Shown here one piece after another: positions 1 to 12,561 of a stretch of 64,000 nucleotides of DNA; position 1 is the stretch's first letter; every line of letters starts with the position of its first letter. Both the position numbers and the translations under genes were made by a program. The DNA comes from Hoylesella buccalis ATCC 35310 (lineage in GTDB: Bacteria; Bacteroidota; Bacteroidia; Bacteroidales; Bacteroidaceae). The stretch spans positions 62,001 through 126,000 of the forward strand of contig NZ_ADEG01000058.1 in assembly GCF_000177075.1 (NCBI RefSeq), in the 5' to 3' direction. The notes below the pieces were generated by a model. That model searched no databases. It saw only the letters and a list, made by a program, of their open reading frames with translations, and was not told the DNA's origin.

Positions 1-2
1 TG

Positions 3-419
3 AGTGCCTACGAAGTGAAAGACAAACTGGTGGATGCTATTGGTACACAGCAGTACGATTTCATTGTGGTGAACTTTGCCAACGGTGATATGGTGGGACA
101 TACGGGTGTGTATAACGCCATTGCCAAAGCGGTTTGGGCCATTGACCATTGTGTGAAAGAGGTGATAGAGGCTGCCAAAGCCAACGATTATGAGGCGATT
201 ATCATTGCCGACCATGGTAATGCTGACAACGCAATCAACGAGGATGGAACGCCCAACACGGCACACTCGCTCAATCCTGTACCATTTATTTATGTGACAA
301 ACAACAACAGTGCCACCGTGAAGGACGGCAGATTGGCTGACGTGGCACCGTCTATATTGCACATCATGGGCTTGGAACAACCGGAAGCCATGACAGGTGA
401 AAATCTGATAGTGGATTAA
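3..419 (+). CDS. gpmI: 2,3-bisphosphoglycerate-independent phosphoglycerate mutase, C-terminal part
   Basis: This is the 3' end of a gene whose start lies before the window; the frame is open from base 3. It interconverts 3- and 2-phosphoglycerate in the cytoplasm (glycolysis/gluconeogenesis). The visible 138 residues match the end of the metal-dependent phosphatase-like domain: [21 protein letters not shown] and [10 protein letters not shown] carry the Asp/His metal ligands of the family. The protein ends normally with TGENLIVD. A strong hairpin follows 50 bp after the stop. Family assignment is secure; the N-terminal half cannot be judged here. Confidence 0.95.
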   Translation, partial: SAYEVKDKLVDAIGTQQYDFIVVNFANGDMVGHTGVYNAIAKAVWAIDHCVKEVIEAAKANDYEAIIIADHGNADNAINEDGTPNTAHSLNPVPFIYVTNNNSATVKDGRLADVAPSILHIMGLEQPEAMTGENLIVD

Positions 420-469
420 ATCGGGTTGTGCAATTGCCCTATTTTCTCGAATTTTAGGGAGAAGAAAAC

Positions 470-526
470 AAAACAGCGATGACCCTCGAAAGCTGATAGG
501 CAGCGGACGAGGGTCATTGCTGTTTT
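470..526. terminator. Bidirectional hairpin terminator between gpmI and the GH172/FG-GAP gene
   Basis: An inverted repeat has 19-nt arms at 470-488 and 508-526 with one G-T wobble. It is flanked by A-rich sequence on the left and TTTT on the right, so it can serve both convergent genes. Confidence 0.8.
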
Positions 527-541
527 GATATCCGTAAGAAG

Positions 542-3994
<3,453 letters not shown>

Positions 3995-4010
3995 CTATAT
4001 TATTATCAAA

Positions 4011-4047
4011 AATCCAGTTGCAAGAATTCTTTTCCTGCAACTGGATT
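4011..4047 (-). terminator. Hairpin terminator after the FG-GAP gene
   Basis: Perfect 12-nt arms at 4011-4022 and 4036-4047 are followed on the minus strand by a short T run. This separates the upstream FG-GAP gene from the GH172-like gene. Confidence 0.75.
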
Positions 4048-4115
4048 GTTTAGTGACAGTGTTCACTTTGATTCGAGGAAAACTGCCTGTATATGGCTTA
4101 TCAAAGACAGCTTAC

Positions 4116-6068
4116 TTATTTTACTGTAACCTTTTGGTGCAGAACTTGGTCACCGTTCTTTACCTCAACGATGTACAATCCAGTAGGAACGGTGATGCGC
4201 AGACTGTTTTTAAATAGTGCATTCTCCACTTCAACACCAGTTGTGCTGTACACTTTAGCTTGCATGGCGTTTGTAGTTTGACTGGTGATGCCTATGTATC
4301 CCTTACCAGTTGTGATGACAGGTTTGGCAACTGTGAACTCTTGTACGTTGGTTGAAACACTTAAAGTTTGCATTGGTGCGAAGCTACCTCCAAATTTAGC
4401 AGGGTCAATAGCTTGTACGGTCCATTCGTATTCGCCTTTGGGAAGCGTTAGTGTCCATGATTTGTTGAGGTAGGTGTTGCCCATCTTCACCACCTGTCTG
4501 AAACCGTCTTTCTCTCCACCGATGATGGCCATTGGGTTGTACAGCCATTTACCAGTTGTCTTGTTGCGCAAAGCAAGGTTGTAAGTTACACTTTTCTTCG
4601 TCCCAATGTTGTCTGGTTCACTCCAAGCAAACGTCACTTTCATTTGTTCGCCGTCTGCAACTTGTGTGGCTGTTAGGTTGCTCGGTGCGTTCAATTTAAC
4701 GAAAGGCTTTACGAAATTTGGATCGTTGAGGCCCGGAGTCCATCCGCCAAAGTTCACATCTAATTTATCCGTTGGTGGCATGTTCTTGTTACCTCCCTTA
4801 AATCCCATATAGACATAATCAAGGATGTAGTCGCCGTTGAGGTCGGCAGCTTTATAGTCATGTTCCGAAAAGCCAGGGAGATAGTTGTCACCCAAAGTCT
4901 TGTTTTCAACGAAATCTTCTTGTGTAATGTTTCCGTCAGCATCCTCATTGGCATACACAAAGGTTTTTTGTTTGCCTAATTTGTCTGCGAATCCGCCACA
5001 AAGAATGTCGACATCTCCATCATTATCCAAGTCTTGAAGGAGGTTGGCGCCTGTCGTAGAGTATGGTCTTGCACGATCTGATACAAATGACTCCTTAAAG
5101 ACCATGTCTTGGTTTGTAAACAATCTATGATACCATGTGGCGGCATCCCAACCCGTCTTGCCATTGAATGGGCCGTCGCCTACGACGAGAAGATCAAGAA
5201 AACCGTTGCCATCAACGTCTGCCCAGTCGTGTGATCCATGTCCCAATGGGGGTAATTCTGTGTACTCTTGACGGCTAAAATGTCCCTTTCCGTCGTTTAC
5301 GAAGATGTAACCTGTCCAGTTCGATTTGTCCAGTCCAAAAGGTGTGATGGATTTATCTACACGAGGATAGTACCCTTGGAAAAAGATATCTACGTCTCCA
5401 TCATTGTCAAAGTCACCAAAAGAGCAAACTTCATCCCTGAAATAGTTGGAAAATTGGTTTTCATCCATCTTGAAAGTGCCATCTGGCTGTTGGAAGAACA
5501 GCGTCCACTTGCCTTTATATTCAATCCTTTTATTAGCCTCCCAGTCAAAGTGTCCCTGCATATCGGGTGGCGTGAGCATGTAATCCAGCAATCCATCATT
5601 GTTCAGGTCGGCAAACAAAGCATTGTAACAAGGCTGTGTTATTGTGGGGTATTTGGCAGGATCTGCAATCGTAAAATTGCCCTTCCCATCGTTCAAGGCC
5701 AGTCCGCGGGCACTGGCTTCCGGTACTTTGAGGTTCTTGTGTCCAGTAAAGATGATGTCCAAGTCGCCATCACCGTCAATGTCCCCAAAATCCATGTTGC
5801 CCTTGAAGCCTACCATGATCGGACAGTCTTTCTTCGTAAAGTTACCTTTACCGTCGTTGATGTACAGACCACCGCGTTGCAGATGAGGGTCTTTTCTTTG
5901 CTCCCCACCGATGAGTACATCCAAATCACCGTCGTTGTCAACATCTCCTATCAGGATACACCCGTGCTGTCCGTCGGCATTTTCAAAATAATTGTAAGCG
6001 TTACCTTGTGCTTGCATCCCCATTGCAACGATGAAAGACAAAGTAAATAATGAAGTAAATCTTTTCAT
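4116..6068 (-). CDS. Secreted FG-GAP/VCBS repeat protein with T9SS sorting domain
   Basis: A 650-residue exported protein with signal peptide MKRFTSLFTLSFIVAMGMQA. Almost the whole mature part is FG-GAP/VCBS-type repeats with DVDNDGDLD-like calcium loops (~30-430), as in beta-propellers that bind ligands or mediate adhesion. A beta-sandwich (~460-570) and a C-terminal T9SS type A domain (TGLYIVEVKNG) follow. It is clearly paralogous to the C-terminal half of the neighbouring GH172-like protein: both share [19 protein letters not shown] and YEWTVQAID. It lacks the enzymatic domain, so it may be a surface-displayed binding partner. The substrate is unknown. Confidence 0.8.
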   Translation of the reverse strand: MKRFTSLFTLSFIVAMGMQAQGNAYNYFENADGQHGCILIGDVDNDGDLDVLIGGEQRKDPHLQRGGLYINDGKGNFTKKDCPIMVGFKGNMDFGDIDGDGDLDIIFTGHKNLKVPEASARGLALNDGKGNFTIADPAKYPTITQPCYNALFADLNNDGLLDYMLTPPDMQGHFDWEANKRIEYKGKWTLFFQQPDGTFKMDENQFSNYFRDEVCSFGDFDNDGDVDIFFQGYYPRVDKSITPFGLDKSNWTGYIFVNDGKGHFSRQEYTELPPLGHGSHDWADVDGNGFLDLLVVGDGPFNGKTGWDAATWYHRLFTNQDMVFKESFVSDRARPYSTTGANLLQDLDNDGDVDILCGGFADKLGKQKTFVYANEDADGNITQEDFVENKTLGDNYLPGFSEHDYKAADLNGDYILDYVYMGFKGGNKNMPPTDKLDVNFGGWTPGLNDPNFVKPFVKLNAPSNLTATQVADGEQMKVTFAWSEPDNIGTKKSVTYNLALRNKTTGKWLYNPMAIIGGEKDGFRQVVKMGNTYLNKSWTLTLPKGEYEWTVQAIDPAKFGGSFAPMQTLSVSTNVQEFTVAKPVITTGKGYIGITSQTTNAMQAKVYSTTGVEVENALFKNSLRITVPTGLYIVEVKNGDQVLHQKVTVK

Positions 6069-6107
6069 GATAAAATGGTTTTAAATGGTTGTTTCATTGA
6101 GTTTTAG

Positions 6108-6115
6108 CAAAAATA
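6108..6115 (-). promoter_or_regulatory. Putative -7 box for the FG-GAP gene
   Basis: TATTTTTG on the minus strand matches the Bacteroidota -7 consensus TAnnTTTG, 40 bp upstream of the start. No clear -33 TTTG at the usual spacing. Confidence 0.45.
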
Positions 6116-6260
6116 CAATTATTAATTGCGCTAAAGATTTTGCTAAAAGTTAATGTTTGTCAAAGGATTACTTTTTATAAGAATTCCCTAAGTTTAGTCT
6201 GCGACAAGGATTAAAATGAGCCATTTTTACGTTTTTAGCTTCTGTTAGGATGACGCTCAT

Positions 6261-6291
6261 TTTGCATTCTGACAGATTCTTTGTACTTTTG
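6261..6291 (+). promoter_or_regulatory. Bacteroidota-type promoter for ung
   Basis: TTTG (6261-6264), 19 bp, TACTTTTG (6284-6291): a full match to the Bacteroidota sigma factor consensus, about 58 bp upstream of the ung start. Confidence 0.75.
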
Positions 6292-6349
6292 TATCCATCA
6301 ACTCCATCTTTTTATTGTTTCGTTTGATATTTGTGTGCGATAATCATTC

Positions 6350-7015
6350 ATGGAAGTACAGATAGAACAGAGCTGGAAAGCTCATTTACAGCAAGAGTTT
6401 GACAAACCTTACTTTGCCAAACTAACCGAGTTTGTGCATGCCGAGTACAGCCAATTTGCGTGCTATCCTCCCGGAAAGCTCATCTTCAACGCCTTTAATC
6501 TCTGTCCATTCGATCAAGTGAAAGTGGTGATTATCGGGCAAGACCCTTATCATGAACAGGGTCAGGCGCACGGTTTGAGTTTTTCAGTTAATGACGGTGT
6601 GCCGTTTCCACCCTCGTTGCAAAACATCTTTAAGGAGATACAAGCCGATATGGGGATGCCCATTCCCACAACAGGAAACTTGACTCGCTGGGCGAAACAG
6701 GGCGTGATGCTGCTCAATGCAACACTCACCGTGAGAGCGCATGCAGCAGGAAGCCACCAGCGAAGAGGGTGGGAAACGTTTACAGATGCTGTCATTAAGT
6801 TGTTAAGCGACCATAAAGAGCACTTGGTGTTCTTGTTATGGGGCGGTTATGCGCGCTCAAAATCCTATCTTATTGACAAGCGCAAACACTGTGTTTTAGA
6901 AAGCGTACATCCCTCACCGCTATCTGCCAATCGAGGTGGCTGGTTTGGTAATCATCATTTCTCACGCTGCAATGAATACTTAATACAGCAGGGCATTGAA
7001 CCCGTGAAATGGTAA
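6350..7015 (+). CDS. ung: Uracil-DNA glycosylase (family 1)
   Basis: Removes uracil from DNA as the first step of base excision repair. The 221-residue protein is the usual length. It shows the family 1 water-activating motif GQDPYH (GQDPYHEQGQAHG, near residue 64) and the C-terminal DNA-loop motif HPSPLS, plus LLNATLTV and FLLWGGYA. The gene has its own promoter and overlaps the next gene by 7 bp, implying translational coupling with the DUF3109 protein. Confidence 0.97.
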   Translation: MEVQIEQSWKAHLQQEFDKPYFAKLTEFVHAEYSQFACYPPGKLIFNAFNLCPFDQVKVVIIGQDPYHEQGQAHGLSFSVNDGVPFPPSLQNIFKEIQADMGMPIPTTGNLTRWAKQGVMLLNATLTVRAHAAGSHQRRGWETFTDAVIKLLSDHKEHLVFLLWGGYARSKSYLIDKRKHCVLESVHPSPLSANRGGWFGNHHFSRCNEYLIQQGIEPVKW

Positions 7016-7632
7016 AAACTCCTCAATGTATGAATCATTCATATCCTCCCATTATACAAGTAGGCAACGTCTTGGTGTCTCCAGATGTTTTCACGCAAAA
7101 GTTTTGTTGTGATTTAGAGGTGTGTCACGGCGCTTGTTGCATTGAAGGCGATGCAGGAGCTCTTGTCACTATTGAGGAAATTGCAAGCATAGAAGAGAAC
7201 GTGGATGCTGTGTGGAACGAGCTTTCTGCTTCGGCTCAATCGGTCATTGACCAGCAAGGCGTGGCCTATGTCGATAGAGAGGGCGATATGGTAACCAGCA
7301 TCGTCGGCCGCAAGGATTGTGTTTTTACTTGTTACCAGCAGGGCACGTGTCTGTGTGCGCTTGAGAAGGCCTACCGAAATGGGCAGACCAACTTTTGTAA
7401 GCCCATCTCCTGTGCGTTATACCCTATTCGGGAAAAGGCGTTGGGAAATGGACTTGTTGGGCTGAATTACCACCGTTGGAAAATTTGCCAATGTGCGGTA
7501 GAGAAAGGTAAAGAGCTCAATTTGCCACTTTACCAATTTCTCAAAGAGCCATTGATACGCCGCTTTGGGCAGCAATGGTATGAAGAATTGTGCGCCGTAG
7601 CCGAACAATTGAGTCGTCAAGACTTTCTGTAA
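7009..7632 (+). CDS. DUF3109 family cysteine-rich protein
   Basis: A 207-residue cytoplasmic protein of the DUF3109 type, rich in cysteine (CCDLEVCHGACC near the N-terminus, then CVFTCYQQGTCLC, FCKPISCALYP and WKICQCA). The spacing resembles metal (Zn or Fe-S) ligation; the function is not established. The start overlaps the ung stop (ATGG in ...TGGTAA); an internal Met at 7030 is an alternative. The 3' end overlaps the convergent AraC-type gene by 16 bp. Coupling to ung might hint at a DNA-maintenance role, but that is only inference. Confidence 0.8.
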   Translation: MVKTPQCMNHSYPPIIQVGNVLVSPDVFTQKFCCDLEVCHGACCIEGDAGALVTIEEIASIEENVDAVWNELSASAQSVIDQQGVAYVDREGDMVTSIVGRKDCVFTCYQQGTCLCALEKAYRNGQTNFCKPISCALYPIREKALGNGLVGLNYHRWKICQCAVEKGKELNLPLYQFLKEPLIRRFGQQWYEELCAVAEQLSRQDFL

Positions 7633-8501
7633 TCAGATGGCGACTGACCTGTTCGGTCTTTAAAGTACTTTCCTAAGAAGCTCTGGTTGGGAAAGTTCAT
7701 CTCTACAGCTATTTCCTTTATGTTTTTGGAAGAATTCTTCAACAGCAAACGAAGTTCTTTCGTTACGTAGCTGTCTATCCAACTATTAGGCGTTTCCTTA
7801 CTGACTTTCTTCACCGTTTCCGACAAATATTTAGGCGTAATGCACAGCTTCTCGGCATACCAGCTTACTCTTCTTATCTCCCGGTAATTCTGTTCGACCA
7901 GCTTAATGAAATCGGTGAATATTTTTTCACCACGACTCAGGCGGGCATCACCTCCTATTTGTTGGGTGCGCCAGATGTGGTTACCCATGTCGTATACTAA
8001 GGTTCCCAGCATGGCACATGCGCTTTCGCGACGAAAGTGATGTGACTTGTCGTCAACTTTCCGTTTGGTTATCTGGAAAAATTCATCAAACGCTTTGGCT
8101 TCTTTGCTCGTTAAATGTAACACGGGGTGCGTCTTTGTAAAGATAAAGAGCGATGACATCTCATGGATTCCGCGAGCGGTGTCTTGCAGAAAGTTTTCCG
8201 ATGCCAGGAGGGCGATGCCTTTACAGTCGCGACTCAGCATGTAATCACTGATCACTTGTCCCTCGCTCAGGACAATCATATCGTTCGCCTGAATCGTACA
8301 CTTCTTGGTGTCTACCAGATATTCTGCACGCCCTTGGACACACATTCCAATCAGCAGACAGCTCATTTTGTGCGGTTCTAGCGGTAAGGGCAAATCCTCA
8401 AAGTGTTCAAACAGTATCAGGTCGTTATCAATGTAACAGCTTTCTCCTGTGACAGACTTGATATGTTCAATCGTCACTTCTTTCATTGTCTTGTCCTGCA
8501 T
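7617..8501 (-). CDS. AraC-family transcriptional regulator
   Basis: A 294-residue regulator. The N-terminal ~170 residues form a cupin-like sensing region, and the C-terminal ~100 residues hold two helix-turn-helix motifs typical of AraC/XylS (ITPKYLSETVKKV and IKEIAVEMNFPNQSFLGKYF, ending FKDRTGQSPSDYRK). It lies just downstream of the GH95 gene pair and may respond to a related carbohydrate or stress signal (inferred). Met1 or Met6 may start it. Confidence 0.85.
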   Translation of the reverse strand: MQDKTMKEVTIEHIKSVTGESCYIDNDLILFEHFEDLPLPLEPHKMSCLLIGMCVQGRAEYLVDTKKCTIQANDMIVLSEGQVISDYMLSRDCKGIALLASENFLQDTARGIHEMSSLFIFTKTHPVLHLTSKEAKAFDEFFQITKRKVDDKSHHFRRESACAMLGTLVYDMGNHIWRTQQIGGDARLSRGEKIFTDFIKLVEQNYREIRRVSWYAEKLCITPKYLSETVKKVSKETPNSWIDSYVTKELRLLLKNSSKNIKEIAVEMNFPNQSFLGKYFKDRTGQSPSDYRKS

Positions 8502-8586
8502 ATTCCAATTACTTTTTAATTCTTATACGTTCTGAATTCCATCTGGTATTTCCAAAAAAGAAGAATGCGCTTTGATGTTCACCTTG

Positions 8587-8594
8587 CAAAGATA
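8587..8594 (-). promoter_or_regulatory. Putative -7 box for the AraC-type gene
   Basis: TATCTTTG on the minus strand, 86 bp upstream of the start. Only a weak GTTG stands at the -33 position. Confidence 0.5.
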
Positions 8595-8627
8595 GGGGAA
8601 AAATACAACAATCAACGAAAACAGATG

Positions 8628-9548
8628 TTAATATTGCAAGCTTTCATGGAAATATGGAACAATTTCTATGCCTTCTACCGATTGAATCTGTTCGTTTTTG
8701 AAGTTTTGGTCGCCATTAATCAACACTCTTCGATGATCAGCCACGGTAAATTTCCGGCATGCTTGCTCGTCCATTTCACCCGTGCAAGTGTATTCCAAAC
8801 CGTCAATGTATATCTTTTGTCCGCGTTTGGCATCGCGCAACGTAATTCTTAGTTGGCCTTTAAACGTTTTGTCGAATTGATAATACACGCCGTTACCTAC
8901 CAAGTCGAAATAGCGGGGCGTATAGGTCATGTTCCTTTTTACGGCAGGGTAGCCCGTTAGATGATAGCTCGAAGCAATGGCAGGCATGTTGGTGTTGCGT
9001 GCAGGTTGCCACAATCCCCAGTCAACATCATCTGAGTTCCATTTCAATGGGTAGGCGTTGGCATCATACCGCTCACCACCATCTCTGGTAAGTGATACGT
9101 TTGCCCGCCTCGTCAGCCACCCATCATCCGAGCAGAAGGCCCTCTTCTCCCCGTTCTTCATCCTTCCGCAGAGCGAGAACGCCATCTGTTGCTGGTTGAT
9201 GTGTGGAAAAGTGGGCGAATACCAGATGGCTATTGTGTTGATGCCTGGTTGCAGAAACCTGGTCACCTCCATGTTGATACTCACCGGAAGATTGTCGTTA
9301 CCCATCCTGCAGGGCATCCAACTGGCGGTAGATACATTGCGCTCGTTGATGTACACGTCCACCTTGCCCGTGGTGGCTATTGTCGCAGAGGCAAATACGG
9401 GCAGTTCTTGTAACCATATCTGTTGCCTGAACCAAATCTCAGAAGTGCTGTCTACCTGCTGGGTGGCAATCCAGTGCGTGTGGAATGATTGTGAATGAGC
9501 AATCAGTACACACAACATTGTCATCGCAAGTATACTTATTTTTCTCAT
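8628..9548 (-). CDS. Secreted beta-sandwich protein resembling rhamnosidase/GH2 N-terminal domains
   Basis: A 306-residue protein with signal peptide MRKISILAMTMLCVLIAHSQ. The segment WIATQQ...EIWFRQQIWL and the following beta-rich region (VDVYINERNV, INTIAIWYSPTF) look like the sugar-binding-like N-terminal domains of alpha-L-rhamnosidases or GH2 enzymes. No catalytic (alpha/alpha)6 barrel follows, so it looks like an accessory domain standing alone or the remnant of a larger enzyme. It lies 75 bp downstream of the GH95 gene and is probably co-transcribed. Function is not assigned. Confidence 0.6.
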   Translation of the reverse strand: MRKISILAMTMLCVLIAHSQSFHTHWIATQQVDSTSEIWFRQQIWLQELPVFASATIATTGKVDVYINERNVSTASWMPCRMGNDNLPVSINMEVTRFLQPGINTIAIWYSPTFPHINQQQMAFSLCGRMKNGEKRAFCSDDGWLTRRANVSLTRDGGERYDANAYPLKWNSDDVDWGLWQPARNTNMPAIASSYHLTGYPAVKRNMTYTPRYFDLVGNGVYYQFDKTFKGQLRITLRDAKRGQKIYIDGLEYTCTGEMDEQACRKFTVADHRRVLINGDQNFKNEQIQSVEGIEIVPYFHESLQY

Positions 9549-9623
9549 GAATCAATCGTCTATTGTGCTTCAGGCCAATGCGCTCTTGCAGTCTTATTCA
9601 AGAGGTTCAGCCTGCTTTTGTCT

Positions 9624-12005
9624 TCATTTTATCGTGGTGGTCTTGTCTCGTTTCAGACCAACTCTTGTCAGTTTCCCATTCATGTACACGGTTACGGTTT
9701 TAACATGATGCTGGGTGCCTGGTTTTAATTGAACCCATTCCACTTGTCCGTTCCTCCATTTCATGCTCACTTCGTAGCCTCCCCGCGCCCTGATGCCCCG
9801 CACTTCTCCGTCTTTCCACGCATCCGGAAGGGCGGGAAGAAGATACAATTCGTTGTCGGTGCTTTGCAACAACATCTCGCAAACGCCGGCGGTGCCACCG
9901 AAATTCCCATCTATTTGGAAAGGTGGATGTGCATCCATCAAGTTGGGATAGGTGCCGCCGCTGCTTCGTTTGTCGGCACCTTGATATTGATCAGGCGACA
10001 CGTAGGTCAGCAATTTCTGGTACATGTGGTACGCCTGCTTGGCTTTTCGCAGTCTGGCCCACAGGTTGATGCGCCATCCCGTGCTCCATCCCGTGGTGTG
10101 GTCGCCTTTCTGTAGTAGCGTTTTTTCAGCAGCCAGAGCCAGTTGGGGCGTTTCTTTCAGCGAGAGGTGATGACCTGGAAAAAGTCCAATGAGGTGCGAT
10201 TGGTGGCGGTGCTTGATGTCCCAGTCGTCCCAATCGTAGTACCATTCGTTGAGATCGCCCAGATGTCCTATGGTGTAGGGATGCAGACGTTTGAGCGATG
10301 CCTCAATGTCTTTCAACAGTTGTGACTGTCTTGCGTAGTCGGCCCCCTTCTTGTTGATGGCCTCCGCCGTGTTGATGAACAACTCGCGGATGATGGCCAG
10401 GTCGGCTGTTCCGCCATAACAGGTGGTGCCATGGTAGCCCTCGGGCGTCTTGTATTCGTTCTCGGGTGACGTGCTGGGTGCGGTAATCAGCTCACTGGGG
10501 TTCTTTGGGTTTTCAACAAGCCAATCCAACATGAAGGCAGAAGCGCCTTCCAGCAGAGGTAGGGCTGTGTCGTTGAGGAATTGGGCATCGGGGTTGAACC
10601 GATAATGTTCCCACAAGTTCTGCGTCAGCCACGCGCCTCCCATGTTCCAGTTGCTCCATTCGGGACTCTCACGCTTCTCGCCTACGGGGTTGGTCATGGC
10701 CCACACGTCCGAGTTGTGGCTCGAGCACCATCCCCGGTTAATGCCATAATAGTTTTTGGCGGTATGCCTTCCGTTCGCAGCCAGCGCCTGCATGAAGGTG
10801 AATAGCGGTTTTGCCATCTCGCCGAGGTTGGCCACCTCGGCCAGCCAGTAGTTCTCCTCGAGGTTGATGTTCACCGTGTAATTCGACCGCCACGGTGCCC
10901 GCAGATAGTGCGACCACAATCCCTGCAGGTTGGCCGGGATGCCTTTGGTGCGCGAACTGGCTATCAACAGGTAGCGTCCATACTGCATGTACAGCGTCTC
11001 CAGATAAGGGTTGTGTCCGCCTTGGTCGGTATAGTCTTTCAGTTGTTGCTCGGTTGTGCGACTGCAATCGGTCACCGATCCACCCAGAAACAATTTCATC
11101 CGGTCGTAGTAATGGGTATAGTCGGCCACATGCTGTTTCTTGATAGTTTGGTAATCTTTCTTTTCCAAGGCCTTTTGATGTGCCAGAGCCAGCTGCTCGC
11201 AGGGCTTTCCTTGTCGTACGGGGTGCTTGTCAAAACCGTTAAAACTGGTTTCGTTGACAAAAAACAGGGTCGCTTCGGTCGCATCTATAATCAGCAGCGT
11301 AGAGTCGGTGGCTTGAATCTTTCCTTGCTTGGTCACTGCCCGAAGCACCGAACAGAAGTGAATGCTGTTCTCTGGGTTGCCCATGGCGTGTCCCTTCATC
11401 GTGATGAGGTTGCCCGCGGCCTTAACGCTATGCGGTATCTGCGCTGACAGGTTGACCTCCAGGCTGATGCTTCTGGGCTTGTTGGCTGTGATGTGTATGC
11501 AGATGACGCTGTCGGGATGCGATGCGAAATATTCTCGCTTGATTTTCACGCCGTTCAGGCTATAGCTGTCTGTTAGCAAGGCCTTGTCGATGTCGAGCGT
11601 GCGTGTGTAGTTGGTTGCTTGCCCGCCCCGAGGGTCCAACAGGTGCAGCGTAGCCAGTGGTTGGTAATACTGAGAGTTGGGACCTTGCACGCGAAGCTGC
11701 AGCGAGTCGGCCTTTCGGTAGTCTTCTTTGAACAAGGCCTCGCGGATGGCCGGTATCCATTGGTGTGCGTTTTGGTCGAGATTCGGGTCTACTGGCTGCC
11801 CCGTCCAAAGGGTGATGTCGTTGAGGTATATCAGGTTGTCGCGCGTACCGCCATATACCAGCGCTCCCATCCGCCCATTGCCGATGGGCATTGATTCTTC
11901 AAAATACTGCGCAGGCTTGTCGTACCACAGTTGCATGGGGAGTTGTTGCGCCAGCGTAGGAAGGTGCATGGCGAGCAAGAAAAGTAATGAGCCAATGTTT
12001 CTCAT
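9624..12005 (-). CDS. GH95 glycoside hydrolase (alpha-L-fucosidase-like)
   Basis: A 793-residue exported enzyme (signal peptide [20 protein letters not shown]) of full GH95 length. GH95 enzymes invert anomeric configuration and release alpha-1,2-linked L-fucose, or alpha-L-galactose, from glycans and plant polysaccharides. Hallmarks: [20 protein letters not shown] at the start of the N-terminal beta domain, [12 protein letters not shown] (the two catalytic Asn of the family), TSPENEY and [16 protein letters not shown] (the catalytic Asp region). It is the first gene of a unit with the adjacent beta-sandwich protein and has a good promoter 75 bp upstream. Exact sugar specificity cannot be read from sequence. 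Confidence 0.93.
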   Translation of the reverse strand: MRNIGSLLFLLAMHLPTLAQQLPMQLWYDKPAQYFEESMPIGNGRMGALVYGGTRDNLIYLNDITLWTGQPVDPNLDQNAHQWIPAIREALFKEDYRKADSLQLRVQGPNSQYYQPLATLHLLDPRGGQATNYTRTLDIDKALLTDSYSLNGVKIKREYFASHPDSVICIHITANKPRSISLEVNLSAQIPHSVKAAGNLITMKGHAMGNPENSIHFCSVLRAVTKQGKIQATDSTLLIIDATEATLFFVNETSFNGFDKHPVRQGKPCEQLALAHQKALEKKDYQTIKKQHVADYTHYYDRMKLFLGGSVTDCSRTTEQQLKDYTDQGGHNPYLETLYMQYGRYLLIASSRTKGIPANLQGLWSHYLRAPWRSNYTVNINLEENYWLAEVANLGEMAKPLFTFMQALAANGRHTAKNYYGINRGWCSSHNSDVWAMTNPVGEKRESPEWSNWNMGGAWLTQNLWEHYRFNPDAQFLNDTALPLLEGASAFMLDWLVENPKNPSELITAPSTSPENEYKTPEGYHGTTCYGGTADLAIIRELFINTAEAINKKGADYARQSQLLKDIEASLKRLHPYTIGHLGDLNEWYYDWDDWDIKHRHQSHLIGLFPGHHLSLKETPQLALAAEKTLLQKGDHTTGWSTGWRINLWARLRKAKQAYHMYQKLLTYVSPDQYQGADKRSSGGTYPNLMDAHPPFQIDGNFGGTAGVCEMLLQSTDNELYLLPALPDAWKDGEVRGIRARGGYEVSMKWRNGQVEWVQLKPGTQHHVKTVTVYMNGKLTRVGLKRDKTTTIK

Positions 12006-12080
12006 GATGAAACCGATATGTGGGGTTGTCTATATGCAACGAACTGCGGGGTGGCAGGTGAGCCTGCTTTTACAGCTATG

Positions 12081-12111
12081 CAAAAATAATGAATTCTGTA
12101 TAAACAGCAAA
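12081..12111 (-). promoter_or_regulatory. Promoter of the GH95 unit
   Basis: On the minus strand TTTG (12111-12108), 19 bp, TATTTTTG (12088-12081): a full Bacteroidota promoter match 75 bp upstream of the start. Confidence 0.75.
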
Positions 12112-12245
12112 ACGGCGGCTGTGAATTATTTGTTGATATCATACAATGACGGTGTTCGGACGGGTTGGGCATCAGGGAGGAGCTGTTGATAAATGACTTG
12201 TTGTCGTGTTCTCGTAACCAATTGTAAACGAGGTCTTTAGGGTTT

Positions 12246-12355
12246 TCTTTCAATAGCGTAGAGATTGGCCCCCAAAGCCATTGAGTTTGGAGGTCAATAG
12301 CATGCAGATTGGCACTTAAAGTCAATGAGTTTGTTTCGCAAGTGCAAATGACCAT
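12246..12355. repeat. 22-bp-period intergenic array A
   Basis: The gap between GH95 and alaS (12006-12561) contains at least four 16-nt cores in exact 22-bp phase (12252-12267, 12274-12289, 12296-12311, 12318-12333), e.g. AAAGTCAATGAGTTTG, with 6-nt spacers. A fifth, decayed unit may follow. The rest of the gap holds the GH95 promoter and the alaS terminator. I see no credible gene in it. Confidence 0.8.
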
Positions 12356-12421
12356 GGAGATACTGCCATTGACCAGCCTCATGGTACCCATAATTACACG
12401 GAAATTGTTTGGTCAAGAATA

Positions 12422-12458
12422 AAGCGAAACCCCACTCCTTACGAGTGGGATTTCGCTT
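12422..12458 (-). terminator. alaS terminator hairpin
   Basis: Arms of 16 nt at 12422-12437 and 12443-12458 with one mismatch and a 5-nt loop, about 100 bp beyond the alaS stop. Confidence 0.85.
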
Positions 12459-12561
12459 CAATTAAACATGCTTCTATGGCGTTTGTTAACACACAAGGAA
12501 ACATGTTTTTATTTTATGGTCATGCTTGTACGGTTGGCAGAGAGCCACCGTTGACGAACAA

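Noticed and set aside
5268-6050. 260-codon ORF antisense to the FG-GAP gene
   Set aside because: A shadow of the repetitive Asp/Gly-rich coding strand; the sense gene has a signal peptide and T9SS tail.
12246-12355. 22-bp array as a CRISPR
   Set aside because: Repeat units are only 16+6 nt, highly degenerate, without unique 30-nt spacers, and no cas genes are present.
12002-12391. 129-codon minus-strand ORF upstream of the GH95 gene
   Set aside because: It runs across the GH95 promoter and the 22-bp array, has no recognisable motif and an odd composition.
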